The position numbers and the translations under genes were made by a program. Below the pieces are notes generated by a model. That model searched no databases. It was not told the DNA's origin and saw only the letters and a program-made list of their open reading frames with translations. From a virus, in the IMG/VR virus record IMGVR_UViG_3300037285_000195, positions 1 to 35,435 of that record: 35,435 bases of DNA. One strand, written 5' to 3'. Every line of letters starts with the position of its first letter. The stretch's first letter is position 1. Below, piece after piece: positions 7,371 to 15,014 of this stretch.

Positions 7371-8249
7371 TTACTGTTGCATCAGGTGCGCAACAAAGCG
7401 CACGCGAACGGAATCGGCCGAACCGCCCAGGTAAACCCGGAAAGTGTTGCTTGCGCGGTCTCCGGCTTCGTGCTTCAGGGTTGGCTTTTCGCCACCCAAA
7501 TAGTCAACAACGTCCAGTGCCAGGTGGTAATGGCTGCCGCCCATAACTTTTTTGAAGTCCTTTTGCTCAAACGCCGGCGATGTGTGGACAGATGGCCACT
7601 CCGGCTCGGTGCGCGCCACGCTAGTAATCGTTACGTCTTCTAACTCTGGGGAAGTGGTGCCGGTACTTCCGGCTGGAATCGAAAGCTTCGCCAGTACCAG
7701 GGCGTTATCTGGCGCACCTTCGTCCAAGTTCGTGACACCCAGCTGGACTTTGCCACTGACGATGGTTAAATAGGCTTCTGCGGTTGCAGACTCGGCACTG
7801 GAGTTGCTGGGCACGCTGGCCGCGTTATCTTGTGCGCTCACCGGCATTTCCCGGCCGCCCATAAAACACACGCCAGAGGCAATATTCAGGTTGCGGTTTG
7901 CGGTTGCTGACGCTGCAATGCCGCAGCCTTTTTTTACGCCTCGGTTTGTCAGCAAAAACTCGCCTTCTTGGTGGCGAACCGTCTGCTGGCGATCCATTTC
8001 CTTGTTCAGTAATCCTACTTCGGACGCTGCGCGCTCTACCGCTGACCAGAGCGCGTTTTGCCCGTCTGTGCCTACGGCTTCCAGGTCTTTTTGCGCCGCA
8101 GCAAGCTGCTGCTTGAGCCATTCGGTGCGGTTGCCAAGCTGTTTTGCCTGGATGTTACTGATACCGTCCGGGCCGCCTACAACGGGATCTTCCGGTTCGA
8201 TTTGATAAACGCCGGCCACCCACGCTGGGGTGATGTTCAGGTTTGCCAT
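7371..8249 (-). CDS. Tail fibre protein (gpH-like)
   Basis: This 292-residue protein has an N-terminal segment (PVVGGPDGISNIQAKQLGNR, about residues 22-41) seen in many P2-type and other tail-fibre proteins, where the start of the fibre attaches to the baseplate. A short helical region follows (EWLKQQLAAAQKDLEAVG) and then a Ser/Thr/Gly/Ala-rich beta region. It is much shorter than P2 gpH (about 669) and lacks an obvious receptor-binding tip, consistent with the separate DGR target supplying it (inference). It lies between the 147-residue tail protein and the 107-residue gene. Confidence 0.8.
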   Translation of the reverse strand: MANLNITPAWVAGVYQIEPEDPVVGGPDGISNIQAKQLGNRTEWLKQQLAAAQKDLEAVGTDGQNALWSAVERAASEVGLLNKEMDRQQTVRHQEGEFLLTNRGVKKGCGIAASATANRNLNIASGVCFMGGREMPVSAQDNAASVPSNSSAESATAEAYLTIVSGKVQLGVTNLDEGAPDNALVLAKLSIPAGSTGTTSPELEDVTITSVARTEPEWPSVHTSPAFEQKDFKKVMGGSHYHLALDVVDYLGGEKPTLKHEAGDRASNTFRVYLGGSADSVRVRFVAHLMQQ

Positions 8250-8264
8250 GGTTTTGCCTCGCTG

Positions 8265-8708
8265 TTAAAACGTGATGGTCCAAGTGCCCTCAAGGCTGAT
8301 ATCGCTATTTTTTTCAATACCACCCCTCACTTTCCGGCTAAATAGCTCGCCGGACGATGTTCTGAGACCGAATTCCCGGATAGTGAGCCCGTTGGCCTCG
8401 GTAGTGCCCAGATTAAAGCTGAACATTACTTGCCCTGGGGCCGGGTATGAGTGCCCAGACAACGGCCGCCAGTGCGTCGCTGTTAGTTCGGTGTCGTTTG
8501 GTGACGCCGGAGAAGATCCGGTTCCGAAACCGATGTGCGTTACGGAATCGCCAGAGCCAGCGCCTGAAATCAAGCGGGCCAGCATTTCCCGGGCACCGCT
8601 CACAATCAGGTTTTCATCTTTCCACCAATCGATCAGCATTCCGTCCGATCGGCGGACCACTGCAACTTCCAGTGTCCCGCTGAGCTTTATTGAGTCTTTG
8701 ATGTCCAT
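8265..8708 (-). CDS. Tail-associated protein, probably baseplate or fibre component
   Basis: This 147-residue protein is predicted to be beta-rich. It includes the segments DSVTHIGFGTGSSPASPNDT and ANGLTIREFGLRTSSGELFS, a pattern seen in small tail proteins encoded near fibre genes in other temperate phages. I cannot assign a specific P2 counterpart. It lies 12 bp downstream of I and 15 bp upstream of the fibre gene, so it probably joins or decorates the fibre base. The ATG follows CCGGAGACAAG, a good ribosome binding site. Confidence 0.75.
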   Translation of the reverse strand: MDIKDSIKLSGTLEVAVVRRSDGMLIDWWKDENLIVSGAREMLARLISGAGSGDSVTHIGFGTGSSPASPNDTELTATHWRPLSGHSYPAPGQVMFSFNLGTTEANGLTIREFGLRTSSGELFSRKVRGGIEKNSDISLEGTWTITF

Positions 8709-8720
8709 CTTGTCTCCGGA

Positions 8721-9707
8721 TTAGATGTTGGTGACGGTGCGGGTGGTGCCCGCGTAATGGCTGGCCCCGGCGTATGTCAGGCGGCGGTTGTGCTTTCTTC
8801 GCTCAGTCACTGTGATCAGCCCGGCATCTATTGCGCAGGGCTGTTGTGCGCCGTGGCTCATGGCGCCGTCGTGACTGGCAGCCCCTGAGTAATGCGGCTG
8901 TACTTGCTGGCTATCCGATGCCTGGTAACGTATGTCCAGGCTGGAGTGTTCCCACTGGTTATCGTGTCGAACGCCCGTCACCTGCCATTCGTAATGTGGC
9001 ATCAGTCCGTCGTGGGCCGCGTATCCGCTGTGCGCTAGCTGGGCGTTGTAATACGTTGGCCCTCGCGGCTGCTGCTGGGCCTGGCTGTGATTGATGCTGC
9101 CGTCGTATCGGATGCCGGCCGGGCGCACTTCGGCCAGGCTCTGTATCGCGGTTATTGAATATTCGTCGGCCATTTCCAGGGAATCGTTTACCGATGCCTG
9201 GTAGGCGATTTCGCGGAGCACAGATCGCACCGGTTTGGCCCTGCTGATAAGTCTTACCAACCTTTCGCGCTCGATGGCGCCAACGCCCCGGTCTTCGCCT
9301 ATGTCCGCGATTACACGGAACTGAGCCCACCGGGTGCCGCCCGAATAGTCGTCTTCGCCGTTATGAGACTCTGCCCCGTCGTGCCTTAAATGCGGCAAGC
9401 CCTCTTCTATGTGGGCGTCTGCGTACCCAGCGGAGCGCAAAGCTTCGCGCACCGCCCATACCGTGCCTCTGTGGCGGCGTATGTCTGGGGTGGCGGCAAT
9501 AACATCGCGCTTTATCTGCTCTGGCCACGCGGAATCCCACTCTTCAACGCCTACGGCGTAGGCCAGCCAGGGTAAGAAGTTGACCGGGCAGCGCTGCGGG
9601 TGCCACAGATCGCCCACGGGAACATCAACCAGAAGTGCGCCGCGGAATGTGGCTTCAAGGTCGCGCTCCAGCTCGGTGCTGCTCGGTGGCAGCAAGTGGT
9701 TATTCAC
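8721..9707 (-). CDS. I: Baseplate protein gpI with His-rich C-terminal extension
   Basis: The first ~180 residues match P2 gpI (about 176 residues in total): LLPPSSTELERDLEATFRGA, NFLPWLAYAVGVEEWDSAW and DIRRHRGTVWAVREALRSAG. The protein is 328 residues because of a C-terminal extension. This begins near residue 190 and is built of loosely repeated His/Gly/Asp/Tyr motifs (RYDGSINHS, HSGYAAHDG, PHYSGAASHDGAMSHG, YAGASHYAG). A further HDGAESHNG lies inside the gpI domain. The extension may be a fibre-binding or metal-binding region (inference). The GTG start lies within the last codons of J. Confidence 0.9.
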   Translation of the reverse strand: MNNHLLPPSSTELERDLEATFRGALLVDVPVGDLWHPQRCPVNFLPWLAYAVGVEEWDSAWPEQIKRDVIAATPDIRRHRGTVWAVREALRSAGYADAHIEEGLPHLRHDGAESHNGEDDYSGGTRWAQFRVIADIGEDRGVGAIERERLVRLISRAKPVRSVLREIAYQASVNDSLEMADEYSITAIQSLAEVRPAGIRYDGSINHSQAQQQPRGPTYYNAQLAHSGYAAHDGLMPHYEWQVTGVRHDNQWEHSSLDIRYQASDSQQVQPHYSGAASHDGAMSHGAQQPCAIDAGLITVTERRKHNRRLTYAGASHYAGTTRTVTNI

Positions 9708-10593
9708 TGATGGCCACCTTTATGCTTTCGCACCAGGGCGCCTCTACTGCTGAGCAGCTGATATCGTGTTCAGGGCTGGCAAGCCTTACTCGCTCAACTC
9801 CTGGCACGTACATGGCTGCGGCCAGGGCGTCTTTTACGATGTCTTCACCCAGGGCGTGACGGGCCTGCGTGTATTCTCGGGCAGCCCTCATAGCTTCGGC
9901 GCGAACAACATCAGGATCAGGGCCGCTGCGCAGTTCAAGCGAGGCGATTACCGCATAGGCTTTGATCTGGGCTGACTGCACTTGCACCTGGTCGTTCAAT
10001 GGGCGTGCGCGCTCGGCGCCGACACCGGCCTGTACCGCACTCAATAGCTCGACTGATGCCAGGCCAGAGCCTGCGCGGGACAACACAGTCACCTGGACGA
10101 TGCCGGCATACCTGTTGATGGCGGTTACGTCTTTCACGTCTTCGTGGGCGCTCAGGGCGTGGTACCGGTAGCCATTTTCGGAGCCAGCCGTAGACGGCGA
10201 ATCCATCGCCAGCATGATGCGGCGCTTGTAGTCGGGATCAGACTCCATGACAACGGGGACCGGGAGCTGGGCCAAAGGATCGGCGGGCCGCAGCGTTAGG
10301 CGCTCTGTGGCGTAATATGTAACGCCAATATGGTCAAGGGTGGTTCCGGTTGCGTAAGCCAGCAACAACGATCGCGAGTCCTCCTGGAACTGTTGGCGCT
10401 TGACCAGAGCAAAATAAGCGGCGGTTTCCAACAGCTTGGTGATGGGTTCGCTTTCCAGTTGTATCGTTTCGGCGGCCGCGGGGTAGCGGGCGACAAAGTC
10501 ACGCCGGACTTCGTTAAGCAACTGCTCGAAACTCAGTGATTCAATGATCTGGGGCGCGGGAAGCCGAGAAAGATCGATTTGGTTTGGCATCAT
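9700..10593 (-). CDS. J: Baseplate wedge protein gpJ
   Basis: This 297-residue protein (P2 gpJ is about 302) begins MMPNQIDLSRLPAPQIIESL. It contains the conserved GTTLDHIGVTYYATERL, DPDYKRRIMLAMDSPSTAGS and NGYRYHALSAH segments of P2-like gpJ, a relative of T4 gp6. It forms the baseplate wedge with gpW and gpI. Its start overlaps the W stop as GCATGATG, and its stop overlaps the I start, indicating translational coupling. Confidence 0.95.
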   Translation of the reverse strand: MMPNQIDLSRLPAPQIIESLSFEQLLNEVRRDFVARYPAAAETIQLESEPITKLLETAAYFALVKRQQFQEDSRSLLLAYATGTTLDHIGVTYYATERLTLRPADPLAQLPVPVVMESDPDYKRRIMLAMDSPSTAGSENGYRYHALSAHEDVKDVTAINRYAGIVQVTVLSRAGSGLASVELLSAVQAGVGAERARPLNDQVQVQSAQIKAYAVIASLELRSGPDPDVVRAEAMRAAREYTQARHALGEDIVKDALAAAMYVPGVERVRLASPEHDISCSAVEAPWCESIKVAISE

Positions 10594-10931
10594 GCTCCCC
10601 CAACGGGTATTTCATAGCTGGCCGGGCGACCATCCGTTACTTCCGTGGCCTCCACTTGCAATACGGCTTGGCCAGCGCTGTTTAGGCTGCGGGTAACCCG
10701 GGTTATTTTCACTCTCGGCTCCCATTCAGCAATGGCCACCACGGCGGCGCTGTAAAGGCGTAAAAGATTGGCGTTATTGAGCGGCTGGTCAATCAGCTGA
10801 GGGATAAAAGACCCATAGTTGCGGCGCATAACTCTACTGCCCAGGGGCGTAGATAAGATGTCAGCGATACTTTGCTGGATATGGCTATGACCGTCGATCT
10901 TCCGGCCTGATGCTGAGTTCATGCCCATCAT
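10590..10931 (-). CDS. W: Baseplate assembly protein gpW (gp25-like)
   Basis: This 113-residue protein (P2 gpW is about 115) has gp25/GPW fold motifs: IDGHSHIQQSIADILSTPLG, SRVMRRNYGS, PQLIDQP and EWEPRVKITRV. It joins the baseplate wedge to the first sheath layer. It is coupled on both sides: its start overlaps the stop of the upstream 65-residue gene and its stop overlaps the J start. Confidence 0.95.
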   Translation of the reverse strand: MMGMNSASGRKIDGHSHIQQSIADILSTPLGSRVMRRNYGSFIPQLIDQPLNNANLLRLYSAAVVAIAEWEPRVKITRVTRSLNSAGQAVLQVEATEVTDGRPASYEIPVGGA

Positions 10932-11125
10932 TCCACCTTGTACTTGCCAGCTGATGAACCGCCCATTACAGGCACTTCCGCGTTGCTCTGAACTTCATCA
11001 ACCACAGCGTTGGCAATCGCGGTTGCCATGCGATCGACCCAACTGTGCTTGCCCGATGCGGTGGCACCTTGCGCTTTCATTTCTGCAATGATGCGGCTTT
11101 TAAGCTGGCCTTTGCTCAGTGCCAT
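10928..11125 (-). CDS. Small protein of unknown function between V and W
   Basis: This 65-residue protein starts MALSKGQLKSRIIAEMKAQG and is mostly helical in appearance, with a C-terminal GGSSAGKYKVE. P2 has no gene between V and W, so this is an addition relative to P2. Tight packing (2 bp after V, 4-bp overlap with W) supports translation as part of the baseplate operon. No membrane segment or metal motif is seen, and no function can be assigned. Confidence 0.7.
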   Translation of the reverse strand: MALSKGQLKSRIIAEMKAQGATASGKHSWVDRMATAIANAVVDEVQSNAEVPVMGGSSAGKYKVE

Positions 11126-11127
11126 GG

Positions 11128-11688
11128 CTATTTACCTGCCGTTACTGTGCTGGAGCCATCGCCGTGCGGGTTACCGGTGAAGTGGCAAATGTGTCCAGTT
11201 GTTACAACGGGGTTGCCGTCGTTGTGGTGGATTTTCTCGGCATTCACTTTGCACACGCCGCCCACTGCTGTGGTTGCATTGCCGCCAATGTTGATGGTGG
11301 CGTCACCGGTAACGTTGATGTTCACTGTCCCAGGGAATGTGGCGACCAATTCTTTCTTCACGTGGTCGTAAGTGATCGTGGCGCCATCCGGATAGACCCG
11401 CTTGTGCTCGTTGGCGCTTTTGGAAGGTGCGTTCTGGGTGTAAAGGCCGGTGATGATGATCGCCTGGGCCAAGTCGCCCGCTGGTGACAGCAAAATAACT
11501 TGTTCGCCGGCCGTTGGCGGGTTCCACTCAAGGGTGCTGCCTGTTCTTGCGGATATCCACGGCTGCCATCCGGTGACGTTATCGCCGGATTTTACTTTCG
11601 CCCGCGCGCGGTCAACGTCCACTTCGGCGATGGTGCCGATGCGAACGATGTTGTTAATCAGGCGGATTGCTTCGGTGGTTTTGTCCAT
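11128..11688 (-). CDS. V: Baseplate puncturing spike gpV
   Basis: This 186-residue protein (P2 gpV is about 211) pierces the outer membrane at the tail tip. It has an N-terminal OB-fold region (VRIGTIAEVDVDRARAKVKS, WNPPTAGEQVILLSPAGDLA) and a central beta-helix stretch (TFPGTVNINVTGDATINIGG). The C-terminal tip reads HICHFTGNPHGDGSS, with closely spaced His residues like the metal-binding apex of phage spikes. The ATG at 11688 has no recognisable ribosome binding site; a TTG at 11721 is the alternative. An Ogr-type dyad sits about 56 bp upstream. Confidence 0.92.
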   Translation of the reverse strand: MDKTTEAIRLINNIVRIGTIAEVDVDRARAKVKSGDNVTGWQPWISARTGSTLEWNPPTAGEQVILLSPAGDLAQAIIITGLYTQNAPSKSANEHKRVYPDGATITYDHVKKELVATFPGTVNINVTGDATINIGGNATTAVGGVCKVNAEKIHHNDGNPVVTTGHICHFTGNPHGDGSSTVTAGK

Positions 11689-11732
11689 GCGGACAGTTTG
11701 TGCTGGGGCACTACACAACAATAGGCGCGCCA

Positions 11733-11756
11733 GTTGTCAGCCGGTAATGCGACAAC
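11733..11756. promoter_or_regulatory. Candidate Ogr-type activator dyad upstream of V
   Basis: GTTGTC-N12-GACAAC is a perfect 6-bp dyad between S and V, where P2 has its V late promoter in a comparable late-gene block. It is centred about 56 bp from the V ATG. Its inner TTGT/ACAA spacing (14 bp) equals that of the dyad upstream of FI. Confidence 0.5.
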
Positions 11757-11762
11757 TTCAAC

Positions 11763-12215
11763 TCAAAGCGTGACGTGTTCCAGGATCTTCTCGGCGATCA
11801 TGTCCAGGTCTTGGCGGCTGGTGCCTAGCAATGGGCGAGATGGGTAATCGTATTCTGGGCCATTCTTGTCGACTTTCGCTCTTAGCCCGTAATGGTGGAT
11901 TCGGGCAATACGCCCTACTGCACCACTGAACAGCAGTCCGGCAACGTCTGGCGAGGTATTAATCCGCAGAAACTTGGACGTGCGAATTTTGGTGAACATC
12001 GCTTTTTTCCGTATGCCTCCCGACTTGCCGCCAATACGGCTTTTTCGTGGCTCCCAGCTTTCACCGTTCGGGCCTTCCTGCTTTTTCATCCGTTCCTGGT
12101 TGGATTTGCGCAGCTCCCGGGCAATGGATTTCATCAGTTTTCGGCGTTCAGTTGGCTGAATTTTTCTTAGCAGGGGCTCGGCCCAGCCGGACAGTGCATC
12201 TATGTCGTCAGTCAT
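11763..12215 (-). CDS. S: Tail completion protein gpS
   Basis: This 150-residue protein is the same length as P2 gpS. Characteristic segments are LSGWAEPLLRKIQPTERRKL, NGESWEPRKSR, FLRINTSPDVAGLLFSGAVG and IARIHHYGLRAKV. With gpR it completes the tail tube terminus before head joining. It overlaps the end of R by 8 bp. It is strongly basic in its first half. Confidence 0.95.
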   Translation of the reverse strand: MTDDIDALSGWAEPLLRKIQPTERRKLMKSIARELRKSNQERMKKQEGPNGESWEPRKSRIGGKSGGIRKKAMFTKIRTSKFLRINTSPDVAGLLFSGAVGRIARIHHYGLRAKVDKNGPEYDYPSRPLLGTSRQDLDMIAEKILEHVTL

Positions 12216-12669
12216 CGAAATCTACGTCCTCTTTGAAGTGATGCAGATCCATTATTATTTCCCATTCGGTGGCTTCTATTTCCATGGGCGCTTCGGGCAG
12301 CACGTGCTCCACGTCCAGGCCCGCTTCGGTGGCCTTTACAATCACTCGCTCCGTTACGTTAACGGTGATCGCTATGTCGTAGCTGTTGTTGTTCAGCAGC
12401 TCGGCTTCAAAGCGAATGGTGTTCATGGGGTCATGGCCCGGCTCGCGCACTTGCAGCCAGGACAGTATGGGCAGGACCAGGTCATCCACGTTGCCGGCGT
12501 AGTCGGTCACAATGATCTGGATCGGGATGGCGTAGGCGTGGCTGAGGTTTTGCCCGGGCCAGAACTCTATGCTGCCGTCTTCGATAAATGTCAGCAGCTT
12601 GTCCGGGTTGCGCTTTAGGCCTGGAACATTGGCCAGTAAGTGATTGCGCAGGTCTTCAAGCTTTTTCAT
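12208..12669 (-). CDS. R: Tail completion protein gpR
   Basis: This 153-residue protein (P2 gpR is about 155) has the typical start MKKLEDLRNHLLANVPGLKR and the conserved LVLPILSWLQVREPG segment. It acts with gpS at the head-proximal tail end. The start overlaps the stop of the o-spanin gene as ATGA, so the lysis cassette and tail genes are translationally coupled. The C-terminus is acidic (HHFKEDVDFDD). Confidence 0.95.
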   Translation of the reverse strand: MKKLEDLRNHLLANVPGLKRNPDKLLTFIEDGSIEFWPGQNLSHAYAIPIQIIVTDYAGNVDDLVLPILSWLQVREPGHDPMNTIRFEAELLNNNSYDIAITVNVTERVIVKATEAGLDVEHVLPEAPMEIEATEWEIIMDLHHFKEDVDFDD

Positions 12670-12932
12670 GGCTGGCTCCGGAGCTGTAAATTAATGGCTT
12701 CAACCAGCCCGTTGTGGCGAATTTTACAACGGTGATAGATTTTGGCCCACTCGTTCATTGTGGCGCCGACTGTACCGCCCTTGCCGTCAGTCAGCTGCGG
12801 CAGCTGCTGCGGGCACGGAGTCAGCATGTTCTGCTGGTAGGCCTGCGGCCTGTCCTGTTGCGGCATTATTGAGCAGGCGGACAAACTCAGGCTCAAGGCA
12901 CACGCGCTGATAAATGGGCTTTTGAATTTCAC
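12666..12932 (-). CDS. lysC: o-spanin lipoprotein (Rz1/LysC-like)
   Basis: This 88-residue protein has a signal sequence with basic N-terminus MKFKSPF, a hydrophobic core, and the lipobox LSAC with the acylated Cys at residue 20. After cleavage it would be an outer-membrane lipoprotein of about 69 residues that pairs with the i-spanin to fuse membranes at lysis. The gene starts (GTG at 12932) inside the i-spanin gene in another frame and extends 121 bp past its end, the usual overlapping Rz/Rz1 arrangement. Its stop overlaps the R start. Confidence 0.88.
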   Translation of the reverse strand: MKFKSPFISACALSLSLSACSIMPQQDRPQAYQQNMLTPCPQQLPQLTDGKGGTVGATMNEWAKIYHRCKIRHNGLVEAINLQLRSQP

Positions 12933-13161
12933 GGATTATTCCTCTGTCGATAACCCGTTCGCTGGGTTCAAGGCGGGCCAGTTGGTGTTCCACTACCCGG
13001 GCCACTTCGGATTCCCGGCTCATTTCGGCTTCAATCACTTGGCGGGCCACCCGCTCTGCCGTCAGCACCTGGCTGTCTTCAAACCAGCCGCGGGCTTGCC
13101 AGCCTGAAAAAGCGATCGCCAGCATGAGCGCCAAGGGGCCCAGTATTTTCGCGTAGATCAT
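12787..13161 (-). CDS. lysB: i-spanin (Rz/LysB-like)
   Basis: This 124-residue protein has one N-terminal transmembrane segment (ILGPLALMLAIAFSGWQARG, about residues 6-25). A charged periplasmic helix follows (SQVLTAERVARQVIEAEMSR and beyond), then an Ala-rich C-terminus. It spans the periplasm with the o-spanin encoded in the overlapping frame. The ATG at 13161 overlaps the stop of the upstream holin-like gene as ATGA, which decides the start. An upstream in-frame extension of 40 codons lies inside the holin gene and is rejected. Confidence 0.87.
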   Translation of the reverse strand: MIYAKILGPLALMLAIAFSGWQARGWFEDSQVLTAERVARQVIEAEMSRESEVARVVEHQLARLEPSERVIDRGIIREIQKPIYQRVCLEPEFVRLLNNAATGQAAGLPAEHADSVPAAAAAAD

Positions 13162-13361
13162 TCGCGCTTCCTCCCGGTGTTCACGTAAAGCCCGAACCAG
13201 CCTGCGGCCGCCCCTACTACCGTGCTTACGAATGCGGACTGGGGCCCGGTTGGGTCGGGCAACGCCATAAACCATTCGCAAATTTGCCAGAACATGATGG
13301 CGTACATGGTTACCAGTACCCTGGGCACTGCGCGCCAGGCGTCTAACTGCTCAGGGGTCAT
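13158..13361 (-). CDS. Small holin-like membrane protein
   Basis: This 67-residue protein has two predicted transmembrane segments (VLVTMYAIMFWQICEWFMAL, about 15-34, and AFVSTVVGAAAGWFGLYVNT, about 43-62) and a basic tail GRKRE. Size, topology and position between endolysin and spanins fit a holin or antiholin. I chose the ATG at 13361 because it follows the endolysin stop and has GAGG upstream; a longer in-frame start overlapping the endolysin is less likely. The other cassette candidate for the holin is the coiled-coil membrane protein upstream. Confidence 0.75.
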   Translation of the reverse strand: MTPEQLDAWRAVPRVLVTMYAIMFWQICEWFMALPDPTGPQSAFVSTVVGAAAGWFGLYVNTGRKRE

Positions 13362-13371
13362 GGGCGCTGCC

Positions 13372-13806
13372 TCAGTCGATTCGGTTTTGGGATTTGGTGG
13401 CCCACCAGGGGCGAACATCGAAGTTAGGGCAGGTTTTGCGGGAATCCAGGTCACGGTGGCCAACGACTTCAGCATCAGGGTAATCAGCCAGCTTGGCGAT
13501 CAACCAGCCTTCCAGAATTAGGAGCTGGCCTGCATCGGGCGCTTTGTTGGTGATGATGCAAATGCCCAGGCTGTCGCTATTGTCGCCTTCGCCGTTTCCG
13601 TCAAAGTCGCGCACATGCGCGCCTTGCCAGTAGTCGGGACGGCCGGGCTGCAGTTGCGCATCGCCGGTAATCACGGCGTTATAGCCAATCCCTGACCAGC
13701 CACGCTGCTTATGCCACCGGTGGATGTCTGCGGCGGTATCGCCGCGATCGGCCGGGCTGTCGCTGATATGCACAACCAGGTACTTAACCTTAGAGCTGTT
13801 CGTCAT
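13372..13806 (-). CDS. Endolysin: N-acetylmuramoyl-L-alanine amidase (T7 lysozyme-like)
   Basis: This 144-residue zinc amidase cleaves the MurNAc-L-Ala bond of peptidoglycan. The T7-lysozyme zinc and catalytic set is all visible: H13 (VVHISDS), Y42 (GYNAVI), H117 (GHRD), K124 and C126 (SRKTCPNFD). The substrate-binding segments IHRWHKQRGWSGIGYN and NSDSLGICII also match. P2 instead uses a different lysin (gpK), so this cassette has a different origin. There is no signal peptide, so export depends on a holin. The start overlaps the stop of the upstream membrane protein as ATGA. Confidence 0.95.
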   Translation of the reverse strand: MTNSSKVKYLVVHISDSPADRGDTAADIHRWHKQRGWSGIGYNAVITGDAQLQPGRPDYWQGAHVRDFDGNGEGDNSDSLGICIITNKAPDAGQLLILEGWLIAKLADYPDAEVVGHRDLDSRKTCPNFDVRPWWATKSQNRID

Positions 13807-14234
13807 GGGCTTCCTCCAAGTACGGCTTTGATCATTGTCAGTAGTTCGACTCGGTAGGCCATTACCAGGCCGCCAATACCCATCAGCACATACAGCGCCC
13901 CTGTCGCGAAGGCTATCTTTCTAGTGAGCACGTCAACACGCTGAACGAGGGATGCAATTGCTCCCGTTGTTGCGCCGGCAATGTCGGTCATTGCGGCCAC
14001 AGTGCCGCGGTAATCGCTGTCCATGCGCTTGCGGAATGAATTCAGGGATTGCCGGGTTTCTCGGTGTTCTTCCTGCTGTTCGACGCGGGCTTCGCGTACT
14101 TCGCTGCGAATGTCGGTGACGGCGTGCTCCAGGGCGTGAACCCTCGGTTGCAGCTGCTCAAGCTCACGCAGCCGGGCGGCCCAGTCTTGAGCTACCATGT
14201 CGTGTAACAGGTTTTCATTGGAATCGTTTCTCAT
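13803..14234 (-). CDS. Coiled-coil protein with C-terminal membrane segment, lysis cassette
   Basis: This 143-residue protein has a long charged helix (about 15-80, rich in Glu, Arg and Gln; LRELEQLQPRVHALEHAVTD, EARVEQQEEHRETRQSL). A hydrophobic C-terminal region follows (KIAFATGALYVLMGIGGLVM, about 106-125). Its position just before the amidase suggests a lysis role, for example a holin partner or a pinholin-like regulator; XhlA-type proteins have a comparable layout. GGGGATTT precedes the ATG at 14234, which decides the start. Function is inferred from context only. Confidence 0.75.
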   Translation of the reverse strand: MRNDSNENLLHDMVAQDWAARLRELEQLQPRVHALEHAVTDIRSEVREARVEQQEEHRETRQSLNSFRKRMDSDYRGTVAAMTDIAGATTGAIASLVQRVDVLTRKIAFATGALYVLMGIGGLVMAYRVELLTMIKAVLGGSP

Positions 14235-14244
14235 AAATCCCCGC

Positions 14245-14451
14245 TTAGTCCCAAAGCTGCACGGTTTGCCGTGCCGGCTGAGCCGGAACCTCTGGCAATC
14301 GAACGCGGGTACCCATGGCAATTATCGGGCCCTGCTCTGCCAGGCCATGGTTGGCTTCCAGCACGGCTTCTGTAACGGCAGCTGTGTAGCCGTAATGGCG
14401 AAAGCAGATGCGGTCTACCGTGTCGCCCTGAATGGCTCTTACTTCAACCAT
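14245..14451 (-). CDS. X: Tail protein gpX
   Basis: This 68-residue protein (P2 gpX is about 67) has LysM-like character (IQGDTVDRICFRHYGYTAAV, VLEANHGLAEQGPIIAMGTR). It is a small tail protein essential in P2. It starts within the L stop as TGATG. The order L-X-lysis genes is identical to P2. Confidence 0.93.
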   Translation of the reverse strand: MVEVRAIQGDTVDRICFRHYGYTAAVTEAVLEANHGLAEQGPIIAMGTRVRLPEVPAQPARQTVQLWD

Positions 14452-14912
14452 CAGATCAGCTCCACGGTTGTGCGCCGATCGCCGCGAACATCCGACAGCG
14501 CCCAGGCAGCATTACGCCGGTAATCATCGTCTGCGGGTGCCAGTGCATCGGCTTTCTGGTGACCTTTGCCGGTGGTGTCGTAATCGCGGTAACGCTCGAT
14601 CAGGTCGGCTTTTGCCAGGCTATAAACCGCACGCAGATAGAGTTGCTGGTGATAACCCGGGCGCTGCCAGGGCTGAATGGGCATTCCAGTGATGTCGGTA
14701 ACGCCACTGGCAACCTGTTCCTGCACCCAGTTGCTCAACTGATCGTTGGCGTCAGAGATCGCAGCTTCCAGTGCGTGCTGGCAGCGCTCATTGGTCACCG
14801 TGCCATCCACGCGTGTTGCATCGCGGAATGATTCGACCGCGATATCGGGGAAAAACGGGGCGTTCGTGATGATTGCGGGCTCTGTAGGCCCGCCGGCGGC
14901 GATCAGGCTCAT
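14451..14912 (-). CDS. L: Head completion protein gpL
   Basis: This 153-residue protein (P2 gpL is about 169) includes PFFPDIAVESFRDATRVDGT, ITGMPIQPWQRPGYHQ, LYLRAVYSLAKADLIERYRD and RRNAAWALSDVRG. It forms the head-tail connector at the portal after packaging. I chose the ATG at 14912 (MSLIAAGG) because GGAG lies 5 bp upstream; an in-frame start 20 codons earlier lacks one. The C-terminus is coupled to X. Confidence 0.93.
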   Translation of the reverse strand: MSLIAAGGPTEPAIITNAPFFPDIAVESFRDATRVDGTVTNERCQHALEAAISDANDQLSNWVQEQVASGVTDITGMPIQPWQRPGYHQQLYLRAVYSLAKADLIERYRDYDTTGKGHQKADALAPADDDYRRNAAWALSDVRGDRRTTVELI

Positions 14913-15014
14913 GCTTGCTCCAATGAAGGCGGTGGACGGGGCCGAAGAGTTGCAGGCAAAGCCGCAAATCATGGCCCCGTGCCGCCTTGGCGTCGGGGGC
15001 CGACTCGGTACCGG

